A stretch of DNA of 64,000 nt from Streptomyces sp. NBC_01241. Lineage in GTDB: Bacteria > Actinomycetota > Actinomycetes > Streptomycetales > Streptomycetaceae. Below are positions 1 to 8,722 of the stretch, piece by piece (the stretch's first letter is position 1; every line of letters begins with the position of its first letter). Where the stretch lies: NCBI RefSeq assembly GCF_041435435.1, contig NZ_CP108494.1, positions 7,970,501 through 8,034,500 of the forward strand. Reading direction: 5' to 3'. Below the pieces are notes generated by a model. The model had not been told where the DNA came from. It did no database searches and worked only from the letters and a program-made list of their open reading frames with translations. A program made the translations under genes and the position numbers.

Positions 1-143
1 CGGTCTGTAGCGGCGACTTGACGGTCCGTTCCGTGATTTCCGGCAAGTCGCAACAAGTCTCACTGGACGCGCGAAAGCCGCTTCGGGAGCAAGATGGATG
101 CAACGGGCCTGGCCCCCGCCTTCATCGGATTCCTCCGTGGATA

Positions 144-163
144 CTCCGCCCTTCGGGGTGGAG
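144..163. repeat. Short hairpin upstream of tnpB, possible IS605 left-end structure
   Basis: An 8-base stem (ctccgccc / gggtggag, one G-T wobble) closes on a TTCG loop. IS200/IS605 elements use subterminal hairpins at both ends, and this one lies about 110 bases before tnpB, so it may be the left-end hairpin. No tnpA or clear left cleavage site is visible. Bases 1-271 show no other gene. Confidence 0.3.
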
Positions 164-271
164 AGGAAACGGACTCCTGCGGAGCAGGGCAAGGAGCGGA
201 GTTTCGCCCCCAGGGCGGAAGGCCGTGTTGTGACCCGCAGATTTGATCTTAACTCGCAGCGCCGCTAGTTT

Positions 272-1474
272 GTGAGCGTGACCACGAGCCGTGTGAAGCG
301 GGCGTTCAAGTACCGCTTCTATCCGACTGATGCGCAGGCAGCCGAGCTGTCGCGCACGTTCGGTTGCGTGCGGAAGGTCTACAACCTGGCGCTCGCCGCC
401 CGCACGGAGGCATGGGTGCGGCAGGAGCGGGTCAACTACAACGCCACGTCGGCGATGCTGACGGCGTGGAAGAAGACCGAGGAGCTGGCGTTCCTCAACC
501 AGGTCTCGTCGGTGCCGCTCCAGCAGACGCTGCGGCACCTGCAGAGCGCGTTCACCAATTTCTTCGGCAAGCGGGCGAAGTACCCGCGCTTCAAGTCGCG
601 GAAGAAGTCGCGGAAGTCGGCGGAGTACACCACCAGCGGGTTCCGCTTCCGTGACGGGGAGCTGACCCTGGCGAAGATGACCGAACCGCTGGACATCGTG
701 TGGTCCCGGCCGCTCCCCGAGGGGGCGAGGCCGTCCACGGTGACCGTTTCCCAGGACGCGGCGGGACGCTGGTTCGTCTCGCTGCTGTGCGACGACCCGT
801 CCGTCCAGCCCCTCCCCGCCACCGACATGGCGGTCGGAATCGATGTCGGCCTGGACCACCTGCTGACCCTGTCCACCGGGGAGAAGATCGCCAACCCCCG
901 GCACGAACGCCAAGACCGCGACCGGCTCGCCAAAGCTCAGCGGAACCTGTCCCGCAAGGCCAGGGGCGAGGGCGCCAACCGGGCCAGGGCCCGGCGCAAG
1001 GTCGCCAAGATCCACGCGAGGATCGCCGACCGTCGCCGTGACCTGCTCCACAAGCTGACCACTCGGCTCGTGCGTGAAAACCAAACGCTCGTGATCGAGG
1101 ACCTGACCGTGCGCAACATGGTCAAGAACCACACGCTCGCCCGAGCCATCTCGGACGCGAGCTGGAGCGAGTTCCGCTCCATGCTGGAGTACAAGGCCGC
1201 CTGGTACGGGCGCGAGGTGATCGCCGTCGACCGATGGTTCCCCTCGTCCAAGCTGTGCTCCGCCTGCGGCACCCTCACCGAGAAGATGCCGCTGCACGTC
1301 CGTACCTGGACGTGCGACTGCGGAACGACCCACGACCGGGACGTGAACGCAGCGAAGAACCTTCTGGCCGCCGGGCTGGCGGTGACAGTCTGTGGAGCTG
1401 GTGTAAGACCTCAACGGAGTTCTCCGGGCGGGCAGTCGGCGACGAAGCAGAAACCCCCACGGCGCGAGCCGTAG
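272..1474 (+). CDS. tnpB: IS200/IS605-type TnpB, RNA-guided nuclease
   Basis: The 400-residue protein has the full TnpB layout: an N-terminal helix-turn-helix region with the KYRFYPT motif, a RuvC domain with the three acidic positions (GIDVG near residue 190, IEDLTV near 273, THDRDVNAAKN near 353), and a four-Cys zinc ribbon (CSAC then CDCG, residues 330-350). TnpB enzymes cut DNA under the direction of an RNA made from the transposon right end, which helps keep the element in the genome. No tnpA transposase is nearby, so the gene is solitary and can move only if a transposase acts in trans. Translation starts at a GTG. All catalytic residues are present, so the nuclease is probably active. 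Length is normal for the family. Confidence 0.9.
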   Translation: MSVTTSRVKRAFKYRFYPTDAQAAELSRTFGCVRKVYNLALAARTEAWVRQERVNYNATSAMLTAWKKTEELAFLNQVSSVPLQQTLRHLQSAFTNFFGKRAKYPRFKSRKKSRKSAEYTTSGFRFRDGELTLAKMTEPLDIVWSRPLPEGARPSTVTVSQDAAGRWFVSLLCDDPSVQPLPATDMAVGIDVGLDHLLTLSTGEKIANPRHERQDRDRLAKAQRNLSRKARGEGANRARARRKVAKIHARIADRRRDLLHKLTTRLVRENQTLVIEDLTVRNMVKNHTLARAISDASWSEFRSMLEYKAAWYGREVIAVDRWFPSSKLCSACGTLTEKMPLHVRTWTCDCGTTHDRDVNAAKNLLAAGLAVTVCGAGVRPQRSSPGGQSATKQKPPRREP

Positions 1475-1507
1475 GAACCCCCCTCGCTCGCGAGGGGGGG
1501 AAGTCAA
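1400..1507 (+). ncRNA. Probable omega-RNA and right end of the tnpB element
   Basis: Just after the tnpB stop lies a perfect 9-base stem (cccccctcg, 1478-1486; cgagggggg, 1491-1499) with a CTCG loop, followed by aagtcaatccc. TnpB guide RNAs are transcribed from this place, overlap the 3' end of tnpB, and end with a hairpin before the transposon end; the guide is copied from the flanking DNA. The guide would therefore start near 1508-1511. The 5' boundary of the RNA is a guess; the hairpin is clear. Confidence 0.5.
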
Positions 1508-2020
1508 TCCCTGGGCACTGTTCTGGGGCCTGATGATGCTGTAGTTGACGCACTCCAGGACAGCTCGGCGGGCAGTACAAGCGCACGACACCCCGCCCCG
1601 GCACAGGACTTGATCGTCTCGTACGCAGCAGACAGCCGTGTCGACGGCTTGAGGCGGACAACTTCGCACGACGCGGCACGGATACAGGTGAATCCTCGGT
1701 GTCCGGCGCGACAACGGAGTTGTGTCGCCAAGGTGAAGACCGGTTCGCTCAGGAACCGGCGAACTCCCCTGTGACGAGAGGGTGTTAGGGCGTTCGGGTG
1801 ACTTCCGGGCCCATGCGGGTGGTGCGGGCCGAAGGCGACACCGCCGCCGACGGTGCTCACGGCAGCCAGGAAGGTGATCGACGGACCGCCGTGCACGACC
1901 CGCCGAGTGGGGCTCGGGCCGTCGTCCCTCCGATGGCGCCCCCATCCCTCTACGCTGGGACATATCACCGTTAATATCTCAAACACGTACGAAGAGGTGT
2001 GATGCCCCATGGGAGGCGTG
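1508..2020. other. Intergenic stretch without a recognised gene
   Basis: No reading frame here has a convincing ribosome site or a family match on either strand. The last 70 bases are AT-richer (atatcaccgttaatatctc) and probably hold the promoter of the P450 gene. Confidence 0.4.
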
Positions 2021-3250
2021 ATGAGCCGGCAACCGGTCCTCCTGCCCTATACCGACCCGGCCTTCGTGGCGGATCCCTTTCCGCTCTACCGGCAACTGCG
2101 CGAGGACGGCCCGGTACGGCGCGCCGTCATCGCGGGAGGGCTGGAAGCCTGGGTGGTCACGCGGTACGAAGACGGTCTCATGGCGCTGTCCCACCCGCAG
2201 CTGAGCAGCGATGTCCGCGATGCGTCGGATCCCCGGCTCATCGAGCGGCTGCCCGCCGCCGACCAGGAGTCCGTGCTGCGCAATATGCTGCGTACCGACC
2301 CACCCGACCACACCCGCCTGCGTCGCCTGGTCTCCAAGGCGTTCACCGCGCGCAGGGTGGCGGAGCTGCGGCCCCGGGTCCAGGAGATCGCCGACCGGCT
2401 GCTCGACGAGATCGTGCCGGCCGGCCGTGCCGATCTCGTCGAGAGCTTCGCGCTGCCGCTCCCGGTCACCGTGATCAGCGAACTGCTCGGGGTGCCCGTG
2501 GCCGACCGGTACGACTTCCAGCGGTGGACCGACGACATGATCCTGCAGGGGGCCGAGCCACCGGACCGGGCCCGGGTGGACGAAGCGTGGCGGCACATGC
2601 GCGCCTACCTGACCGGACTCCTGGAGGCCAAGCGGGCCCGCCCCGGTGACGACCTGCTCGGCGCGCTGATCGTCGCCCGGGACGAGGAGCAGCGGCTGGA
2701 CGAGGAGGAGCTGATCGCCATGGCCTTCCTGCTGCTCGTCGCCGGATACATCACCACGGTCAACCTGATCGGCAGCGGCATCGCCGCGCTGCTCGCCCAC
2801 CCCGACCAGTTGCGGATGCTGCGCACCGATCCGGCGCTGCTGCCGGGTGCGATCGAGGAGTTCCTGCGGTACGACGGACCGGTCAACCCCGGCATCGCCC
2901 GGTTCGCGCGCGAGGACGTCACCCTTGCCGGGGTGGACATCCCCCGCGGCGCGACCGTGCTGGTGGCCTCGGCCATCGCCGACCGCGACCCGGAACGCTT
3001 CCCCGAACCCGACCGCCTCGACATCACCCGGCAGGACAACGCCCACCTCGCCTTCGGGCACGGCATCCACTACTGCCTGGGCGCGCCGCTGGCCCGGCTG
3101 GAGGGGCAGATCGCCATCGGCACCGCCCTGCGCCGACTGCCCCGTCTCACCCTGGCCGTGCCGCCCGGGGAGCTGCGGTGGCGGCCGGGCGGGCTGCGCG
3201 GCCCCGAACACCTGCCGGTCACCTTCGCCGCCGGTGCCCGGGACCGTTAG
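2021..3250 (+). CDS. Cytochrome P450 with unusual I-helix
   Basis: A soluble bacterial P450 of the CYP105/107 type, 409 residues. The heme-binding loop FGHGIHYCLG (residues 345-354, Cys352 as thiolate ligand) and the K-helix ExxR (EFLR, 280-283) are intact. In the I-helix the usual AGHETT reads AGYITT (241-246): the conserved Thr stays, but the acidic residue that helps deliver protons to bound oxygen is Ile. The ATG at 2021 is preferred over the ATG at 2009 because GGGAGG lies at 2011-2016. No ferredoxin gene or biosynthetic cluster is adjacent, so the substrate cannot be inferred. The missing acid suggests altered oxygen activation or a non-standard reaction; some natural-product P450s tolerate such changes. 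Confidence 0.92.
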   Translation: MSRQPVLLPYTDPAFVADPFPLYRQLREDGPVRRAVIAGGLEAWVVTRYEDGLMALSHPQLSSDVRDASDPRLIERLPAADQESVLRNMLRTDPPDHTRLRRLVSKAFTARRVAELRPRVQEIADRLLDEIVPAGRADLVESFALPLPVTVISELLGVPVADRYDFQRWTDDMILQGAEPPDRARVDEAWRHMRAYLTGLLEAKRARPGDDLLGALIVARDEEQRLDEEELIAMAFLLLVAGYITTVNLIGSGIAALLAHPDQLRMLRTDPALLPGAIEEFLRYDGPVNPGIARFAREDVTLAGVDIPRGATVLVASAIADRDPERFPEPDRLDITRQDNAHLAFGHGIHYCLGAPLARLEGQIAIGTALRRLPRLTLAVPPGELRWRPGGLRGPEHLPVTFAAGARDR

Positions 3251-3295
3251 CGCACACCGCCGGCGCCGACGGCGTCGTGCGCCGGCGCCCCCGGC

Positions 3296-3988
3296 TCACC
3301 GCGATCGGGCGAGCCGGAATCCGAGGTCGTCGATGCGGAAGGTCGGGTGACTCTTGCGGCGGCAGGAGGCCCGGCATCCGCGTGGGTGGTCATAGCCGCC
3401 TCCACCACGGAACACCCGGTACGGGCCGTAGACCGCGGGATCGTAGACGTCCCAGCACCACTCCCACACGTTGCCGATCATGTCGTGGAGACCCCACGCG
3501 TTCGGCGCCCTGGTCGCGACGTCGTGCACCGCGCCGCCGGAGTTCCCGCGGTGCCAGGCGATCTCGTCCAGCTCTCCGTAGCGGTCGCCGGAGGTCCCGG
3601 CCCGGCATGCGTACTCCCACTCCGCCTCGGACGGGAGGCGGTAGCCGTCGGCCGCCCAGTCGCAGACCACGTCCTGCCCGTCGGCGTCGTGACCGACCGA
3701 GTAGCAGGGTTCGAGTCCTGTCGCCTGTGAGAGCAGATTGCAGAATTGAACGGCGTCCTTCCAGGAGACCTCGGTCACCGGCGTCCGCGGCCCCGCCGAG
3801 CCCACGGGCGGCTCGCCCCGTACGGCGCGATACAGCTCATGGGTCACGGGATACGGCGCCAGCCGGAAGGCCCCGACCTCGACTTTCCAGTTCGTCCTCG
3901 TGCCCTCGTCCCGCAGGACGATCTCCCCGGCACAGATGTCCCTCATGCCCTCGGTACTCGGGTCCCGGAACAAGGAAAAAGGGCTCAT
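3296..3988 (-). CDS. SUMF1/FGE-fold protein, not a canonical formylglycine enzyme
   Basis: The 230-residue protein has FGE-sulfatase (SUMF1) fold landmarks: YPVTHELYRAV near residue 48, PVTEVSWKDAVQFC near 71, RLPSEAEWEYACRAG near 117, GNVWEWCWD near 172 and the terminal DLGFRLAR. True formylglycine-generating enzymes bind copper with two Cys in the segment before the GFR end. Here that segment reads GGGYDHPRGCRASCRR; its cysteines do not sit at the expected spacing, and no sulfatase gene is nearby. It is better called a SUMF1-family protein of unknown role; relatives include EgtB-type and lectin-like proteins. It converges on the P450 gene. Confidence 0.8.
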   Translation of the reverse strand: MSPFSLFRDPSTEGMRDICAGEIVLRDEGTRTNWKVEVGAFRLAPYPVTHELYRAVRGEPPVGSAGPRTPVTEVSWKDAVQFCNLLSQATGLEPCYSVGHDADGQDVVCDWAADGYRLPSEAEWEYACRAGTSGDRYGELDEIAWHRGNSGGAVHDVATRAPNAWGLHDMIGNVWEWCWDVYDPAVYGPYRVFRGGGGYDHPRGCRASCRRKSHPTFRIDDLGFRLARSR

Positions 3989-4273
3989 CGCAGCTCCTCA
4001 TGTGCTCCGGCGCATCGGACCGACGCTGCTGACCCCAGTGGCACCGGAGGGCTGACCCGCCGGTGGCACCGGAGGTCGGTCGGTCCGTGTCGCCGGACTT
4101 TCGGACAGGTGACGATTATGCCCATGGAGCGTACGAGCGCCTGCCGTGCTCACCAACGGCAGGATCGGCGGCGAACGTACCGGCCTCACAGCACCCCGAC
4201 CCGGGCATATGGGGATATTTAGGGTGATACTTTCAAGCCTGGGAGCCCGACGAGGGAGCGACAGGGAGCACAG

Positions 4274-5395
4274 GTGAAGGAGAGCCGGCGCGGAGCGGCA
4301 TGGGCGGGCTGGCTGCTCGTTGCGCCGGCCCTGGTGGCGGGCGTACTGCTGAACCTGCTCGCGCCGCAGCCGTACACGGGGCTGCCCCTGCTGGCCGCGG
4401 CGCCGCTGGTCGCCGGGGCGATGCTGCCGTTCCGGGCCTGCGTCCTCGTCGCGAGCCTCGCCTGCGGGGTTTCGTTGTCGCTGGATGTCTTCCAGGGGCG
4501 TTCCGCGTCGGCGAGCCTCGTCGACTTCGCCTTGATCGCTCTCATCGGGATTCTGGCCCTGGGGGTCAATCTTCTGTTGCGGCGTCAGGGCAGGGACCTG
4601 GCCCGGGCGCGGGTCATCGCGGAGGCGGTGCAACTGGCGGTTCTCCCGGACCCGCCGTCCCGGGCCGGGCCGCTGGCCGTCGCCGCCGGATACACCGCCG
4701 CGCAGGTCGAGGCGAGAATCGGCGGCGACCTCTTCGCCGTGCAGGAGACGCCCTACGGTGTGCGCATGATCATCGGGGACGTGAAGGGCAAGGGGCTCCA
4801 GGCGGTCGCATCGGTCTCGGTCGCGATCGGTGCGTTCCGGCAGGAGGCCGAGAATGCCCCCACCCTGGCCGAGCTGGCCCAGCGCCTGGACGACGCGCTG
4901 AGCAGGGAGTCGAGCCGATGCGGGAACGCGACGTACGGCGAGGACTTCACCACAGCCGTGCTGGCCGAAGTGCCCGGCGACGGTGAACTGCTGCGCCTGG
5001 TCAACCGCGGTCACCCGAGCCCGTATCTGATCCACGACGGCGTGATCGAACGGCTCGACGCCACCCGCCCGCAGCTGCCCCTGGGCATGGGGCTGGGGGC
5101 GCTCGCGGCACTGGACCACGACGAGCTCACCGATGTCGTCCGGCTGCCGTCCGGCGCACTGCTGCTCATGATCACCGACGGTGTCACCGAGGCGCGCAAC
5201 CGGACGGGCACCTTCTACGACCCCTGCGCGTCCACCACGCTCACCGGTGCCCACCACCTGGAACCCGGCGACCTGGTCCGGGCGGTGACCGCGGACGTCG
5301 CACGTTGGACCTGCGACGGCCATCAGGACGACATGGCCATTCTCGCCGTCGCCCGGCACGGCGGCCGTCGAATCGAACGGGACCTGTCCGGCTGA
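4274..5395 (+). CDS. Membrane-anchored SpoIIE-type PP2C phosphatase
   Basis: The 373-residue protein starts with three or four hydrophobic segments (residues about 10-110), followed by a SpoIIE/RsbU-type serine phosphatase domain (about 115-365). Metal-binding and catalytic landmarks are RIGGDLF, IGDVKGKG, NRGHPSPYLI, MITDGVTEARN and the terminal DDMAILAV. Such enzymes dephosphorylate anti-sigma-factor antagonists and so release alternative sigma factors in actinobacterial stress responses. There is no sensory domain apart from the membrane part and no sigma or anti-sigma gene beside it, so its target is unknown. Start GTG with GGGAG at 4265-4269. Confidence 0.88.
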   Translation: MKESRRGAAWAGWLLVAPALVAGVLLNLLAPQPYTGLPLLAAAPLVAGAMLPFRACVLVASLACGVSLSLDVFQGRSASASLVDFALIALIGILALGVNLLLRRQGRDLARARVIAEAVQLAVLPDPPSRAGPLAVAAGYTAAQVEARIGGDLFAVQETPYGVRMIIGDVKGKGLQAVASVSVAIGAFRQEAENAPTLAELAQRLDDALSRESSRCGNATYGEDFTTAVLAEVPGDGELLRLVNRGHPSPYLIHDGVIERLDATRPQLPLGMGLGALAALDHDELTDVVRLPSGALLLMITDGVTEARNRTGTFYDPCASTTLTGAHHLEPGDLVRAVTADVARWTCDGHQDDMAILAVARHGGRRIERDLSG

Positions 5396-5490
5396 TCATG
5401 AGGGTCGCGGGGGAGCGTGTGGACGCGTAGCGCGGTGGGTGTCATGATCACGCGGGCGTCCGGCGCGGGTCCGGTGCGCAGGGAGGGACC

Positions 5491-5805
5491 GTGAAGCTCT
5501 ACGTCGCTGTGCCTGTTGTTCTGCTGGCGTTGCTCATCGCCGCCTCCGGCGTGGCGGGGATCACGCGTGGCTGGGTGCTGCCCACGAACCGGCGGCCGGT
5601 CCACCGCCCTCGCCTCTTTGGCTGGGGCCAGTTGGTGGGTGCCTTCGCCCTGTGCTGGCAACAGGTCTTCTTCTGGGTGCTCAGCGACCCCGACATCCGC
5701 CAGTGGGGGACCCTGGCCGGCAGCGTGCTTCTGCTGACCGGCCTCATCATGATGGCGGTGAGCCGGCGCACGCGTGGTCGTCGGCAGGGCAGCGGCACGC
5801 CCTGA
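5491..5805 (+). CDS. Small membrane protein of unknown function
   Basis: A 104-residue protein with about three membrane segments: residues 5-25, 45-66 with WQQVFFWVL, and 75-92. It ends in a basic tail. GGGAGGGACC precedes its GTG start. It lies 95 bases behind the SpoIIE phosphatase in the same direction, so the two may be cotranscribed. No family recognised. Confidence 0.7.
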   Translation: MKLYVAVPVVLLALLIAASGVAGITRGWVLPTNRRPVHRPRLFGWGQLVGAFALCWQQVFFWVLSDPDIRQWGTLAGSVLLLTGLIMMAVSRRTRGRRQGSGTP

Positions 5806-5817
5806 GCGGGTGTCCCG

Positions 5818-6330
5818 TCAGCGGGTCGCGCCCGCTCCGTCTCCGGTGGCCGAGACAGTCAGCAGGTGCGCCGGAGGGTGCTCGATCGAGAGATCCGGGC
5901 GCCAGGCCGCGAGTACTTGTGCCGAGGGACCGAACAACGGCCGCGGCAGCGAGTCCGGCGCGATCCACTGCCAGGTGCTGATCAGATGGGGTTCGGTCAC
6001 TCGCGGGTTCCCGGACTCCAGGGTCACCACAGCAGCCATCGACACCCGGTTGATCCCCGCGATCACGTCATGAAGCATGGCGAAAACCGTCACGTCGGCC
6101 ACCTCGACCTCGAGGCCCGTCTCCTCGCGGAGCTCACGGACGGCCGCCGCGGCGATCGACTCGTGGGTCGGGTCGACCTTGCCGCCGGGAAGCTCCCAGG
6201 TCCCACCGCGGTGCTTGCCCAGCAGCACGCGCCCCTGGGGGTCCTGCACGATGACGCCCACGCCGAGCGCCGCCTGCGCCAACGGCGGACGGGCGTTGCG
6301 GGAGAGGGCGTCCGTGGGCGTGGTGTTCAT
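5818..6330 (-). CDS. Nudix hydrolase
   Basis: The 170-residue protein carries a Nudix box (GGKVDPTHE then RELREETGLEV, residues about 49-75), the Mg-binding helix that cleaves nucleoside diphosphates linked to another group. The loop before the first Glu is one residue longer than the common form. The surrounding fold (GVGVIVQD, VLLGKHRGGTWELPGG) resembles MutT-like enzymes acting on oxidised or modified nucleotides. The substrate cannot be read from the sequence. It converges on the small membrane protein gene. Confidence 0.88.
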   Translation of the reverse strand: MNTTPTDALSRNARPPLAQAALGVGVIVQDPQGRVLLGKHRGGTWELPGGKVDPTHESIAAAAVRELREETGLEVEVADVTVFAMLHDVIAGINRVSMAAVVTLESGNPRVTEPHLISTWQWIAPDSLPRPLFGPSAQVLAAWRPDLSIEHPPAHLLTVSATGDGAGATR

Positions 6331-6508
6331 GCTGCTCCTTGCGGGTGGGCGTGGGGTGCCAGGGGCGCGGGGCCCCGGCAGTCCGGTGTACGCGGGGAAA
6401 GCCTACGTACGGTCGATTCTTCGCTGCGGCCGGTCCGCTGCCGTAGTGACCGTCACCGACTCTCCCTCTCGGCGGACGTCACGGCGGCCTCGCCTTCCGC
6501 CTCGGCCG

Positions 6509-7411
6509 TCAGACGGTCAGTCGCAGCGAGGTCGCCGAGATGCCGAGCCGTACGGTCTGGCCCCATGTCAGTTCCAGTGCGTCCGCCTCCATTCCATCGC
6601 CGAAGGCCACCAACCGGTCGGACTCGACGGCGAGTTTCAGCCTTTGTCCGTGCCGCAGTTCGCCCTCGACCAGCGAGGTGCCGGTCGTGGGCGACGGCCA
6701 GGCCTCGCGGACGAACCAGAGCAGCCGCGGGTCGGTGGGGAACGGGAGCCGCAGGGCGCTGTGGCGTTCCTGCCACAGGGAGCGGAGCCAGCCCGTGGCG
6801 CCGGTGCCCGTGCCGACCAGGACGCCGGACGAGGCCTGCGGTTCGGCGGGGGCGCCATCGGGTTGGTCGGGGCCGAGCCGGTAGCGGGCGGTCTGGTGGC
6901 CGGGCGGGCCGAGATAGATCTCGTTGAGGGCGAGGAGGCGCTGGGTGTCGTCGGCGACGGCCTCGACCATGGTGAGTTCCTCCGCCGGGCCGCCGGGGGA
7001 CGCGGCCGCCCGGAGCAGGGCGGCCGCGTCGGACGGCCGGTGGCGTACGAGCACGCCCGGATTGCGTCCGGGGTCGGTGTCGACGCCGACGACGGGCTGG
7101 CCGGACAGGTACTTGGCGGCGTTGGCGACCAGCCCGTCCTGTCCGACGACGACCACCACATCCTCGGGCGCGAACAGGAAGCGGTCGAGATCGGCGCGCT
7201 CCACCCGGGACTGCCGCCACTGGAGCGGTACGGCCGCCGCGACATCGGCGAGCGCCTGCCGGGTGTGCCGGTGCCGCCGGGCCACCTCGTCGATGGACCG
7301 GCCGCGGCTGGACAGGAAGAACGCGGCCTGGCCGTGGGTGCCGTGCCGGGCCAGCAACTCCTCGTACTCCGTGGTGCGGTGGACCAGGACCGCGCGCGGG
7401 GCGAGGCTCAT
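6509..7411 (-). CDS. NAD-kinase-like protein coupled to SPFH gene
   Basis: The 300-residue protein shows the NAD kinase/diacylglycerol kinase fold: VVVVVGQDG at 85-93 (kinases normally have GGDG; the catalytic Asp is kept), the substrate-side ALNE at 161-164 and GTGTGATGW at 200-208, matching the STPTGSTAY-type nucleotide loop. NAD kinases phosphorylate NAD to NADP. This sequence departs at several canonical positions, so it may act on another nucleotide or sense NAD(H). Its ATG overlaps the stop of the upstream SPFH gene by four bases, so the two are translationally coupled and likely act together. A housekeeping NAD kinase would not be expected in this setting. Confidence 0.72.
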   Translation of the reverse strand: MSLAPRAVLVHRTTEYEELLARHGTHGQAAFFLSSRGRSIDEVARRHRHTRQALADVAAAVPLQWRQSRVERADLDRFLFAPEDVVVVVGQDGLVANAAKYLSGQPVVGVDTDPGRNPGVLVRHRPSDAAALLRAAASPGGPAEELTMVEAVADDTQRLLALNEIYLGPPGHQTARYRLGPDQPDGAPAEPQASSGVLVGTGTGATGWLRSLWQERHSALRLPFPTDPRLLWFVREAWPSPTTGTSLVEGELRHGQRLKLAVESDRLVAFGDGMEADALELTWGQTVRLGISATSLRLTV

Positions 7412-8421
7412 GCCCGGGACTCCGGGGTGGCCCGGCCGAGCTTGCTGAGCAGGCCGGTGAGGACGTCGGGGGAGACGGTGAGGCTGTCGATGTGCGGCAG
7501 GTTCTCGGCCAGGGTGGTCGCTGCCAGGGCATGCAGGGTTGCGGCGTCCACGTCGCCGTGTACCCGCAGCCAGGCCGCCTGGGACTGCGCGCGTGCGGCG
7601 CCGACCTCGCGTGCCGCTTCGGCCTCGGCCCGGGCCAGCCGCACCTTGCGGGCTGCCTCGGCCTCGGCGCGCACCCCGTCGGCCGCCGCGTTCTCCTCGG
7701 CCTCGCGGCGGGTGTTGGTGCCCCGTTGCTCGACCAACTGCTCCTCGCGGCGCGCCAGTTCGATCTGGCTGGCCAACTCGTTCTCGGCGATGGCCCGTTC
7801 CCGCTCCACGGCCACGGCACGGCGCTCGTAGGTGGCCCGGTCCGCCTCCTGCTGGATCTGCTCACGGGCGGGGGTGCGCAGGGCCCGCTCCACCTCGGCC
7901 TCGGGGCGGATGGCGACGACCCGCACCGCGACCACGTCGATGCCGGTGGCGGGAAGCCGGGGTTCGGCGGCGAGCCCTGTCGCGACCCGGTGGCGTACCG
8001 ATGCGACACCGTCGACCAGCGCCTCTGCGAGCGCCGTACGGGCCAGTACGTCCAGCGTGTGCTGCTGGGCGGTCTCGGTGAGCAGCGTGGCGATCTGCTC
8101 CAGCGGCGCGCCACGCCAGACCCCGGTGTCCGGGTCCACGGAGAAGTCGAGGCGGGCGGCGGCCTCGGCCGGGTCGCTGATCCGGTACGTCACGGTGGCC
8201 TGCACGGTGACGTCCTGGAAGTCGGACGTACGGGCGTGGAAGGCCATCGCCAATTCGCGGTCGCTGACCGGTACTTCGGAGAGCGCGGCAGTCAGCGACC
8301 GATACCAGAAGCTCAGTCCCGGTCCGTCGTGGGCGAGCCGGCCACGCTTGTGGTGGCGGATGTGGGCGGTGGGCGCGGAGCGCAGATGGCGCCAGCCGAA
8401 GCGCCTGGTGATATCGGCCAT
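7408..8421 (-). CDS. SPFH/band-7 (prohibitin-like) protein
   Basis: The 337-residue protein has an SPFH core (residues about 40-190, including QDVTVQATVTYRISDP near 68 and IDVVAVRVVAIRPEAEVERA near 163) followed by an Ala/Glu/Arg-rich coiled coil (190-290) and a C-terminal cap. SPFH proteins assemble into large cages that organise membrane microdomains. The N-terminus (MADITRRFGWRHLRSAPTAH) has no obvious membrane helix, unlike most flotillins, so it may attach peripherally or stay cytosolic. It is the first gene of a two-gene operon with the NAD-kinase-like gene. Confidence 0.82.
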   Translation of the reverse strand: MADITRRFGWRHLRSAPTAHIRHHKRGRLAHDGPGLSFWYRSLTAALSEVPVSDRELAMAFHARTSDFQDVTVQATVTYRISDPAEAAARLDFSVDPDTGVWRGAPLEQIATLLTETAQQHTLDVLARTALAEALVDGVASVRHRVATGLAAEPRLPATGIDVVAVRVVAIRPEAEVERALRTPAREQIQQEADRATYERRAVAVERERAIAENELASQIELARREEQLVEQRGTNTRREAEENAAADGVRAEAEAARKVRLARAEAEAAREVGAARAQSQAAWLRVHGDVDAATLHALAATTLAENLPHIDSLTVSPDVLTGLLSKLGRATPESRA

Positions 8422-8450
8422 GCCGGGATCCCCCTTGTTCTCGTCATGGG

Positions 8451-8480
8451 GACGATAAGGGGAGGCGGTCTATATCGTCA
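8451..8480. promoter_or_regulatory. Inverted repeat upstream of SPFH gene
   Basis: Arms gacgata (8451-8457) and tatcgtc (8474-8480) are separated by 16 bases and lie 30-59 bases upstream of the SPFH start. The placement suits an operator or overlapping promoter element. The regulator is unknown. Confidence 0.35.
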
Positions 8481-8603
8481 AGAGGACGAGAATGAGCGCT
8501 TGTGCGTTGCCCGACTTCGGCACCCCGGCCTCGCGGCATCACCCGTCGCTGCCGACCTCGGCTGCGCCGCCACTTTGGGGCCGGTGCGGCAGCGAAACGC
8601 GGA

Positions 8604-8635
8604 CGGCCGGTGGCTCTCGAAGGAGTCACCGGCCG
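8604..8635 (-). terminator. Stem-loop terminator after tetR-type gene
   Basis: A 13-base stem (cggccggtggctc / gagtcaccggccg, one G-T pair) closes on a 6-base loop about 90 bases after the TetR-type gene stop. There is no T-run, as is common for Streptomyces hairpin terminators. Confidence 0.5.
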
Positions 8636-8722
8636 CCCGGGTGGTACGCCGCCCCCGTCCCCACGGTGCGGCGCGAGCGGGTCGTCGTCATCCGCTCGGA
8701 CGGCGACCCACGTTTCTCGGGA

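Noticed and set aside
1504..2010. Long open frame on the minus strand upstream of the P450 gene
   Set aside because: No family match, poor amino-acid pattern and no ribosome site; long frames are common by chance in GC-rich DNA.
2009..2020. P450 start at ATG 2009
   Set aside because: That ATG overlaps the GGGAGG that serves ATG 2021.
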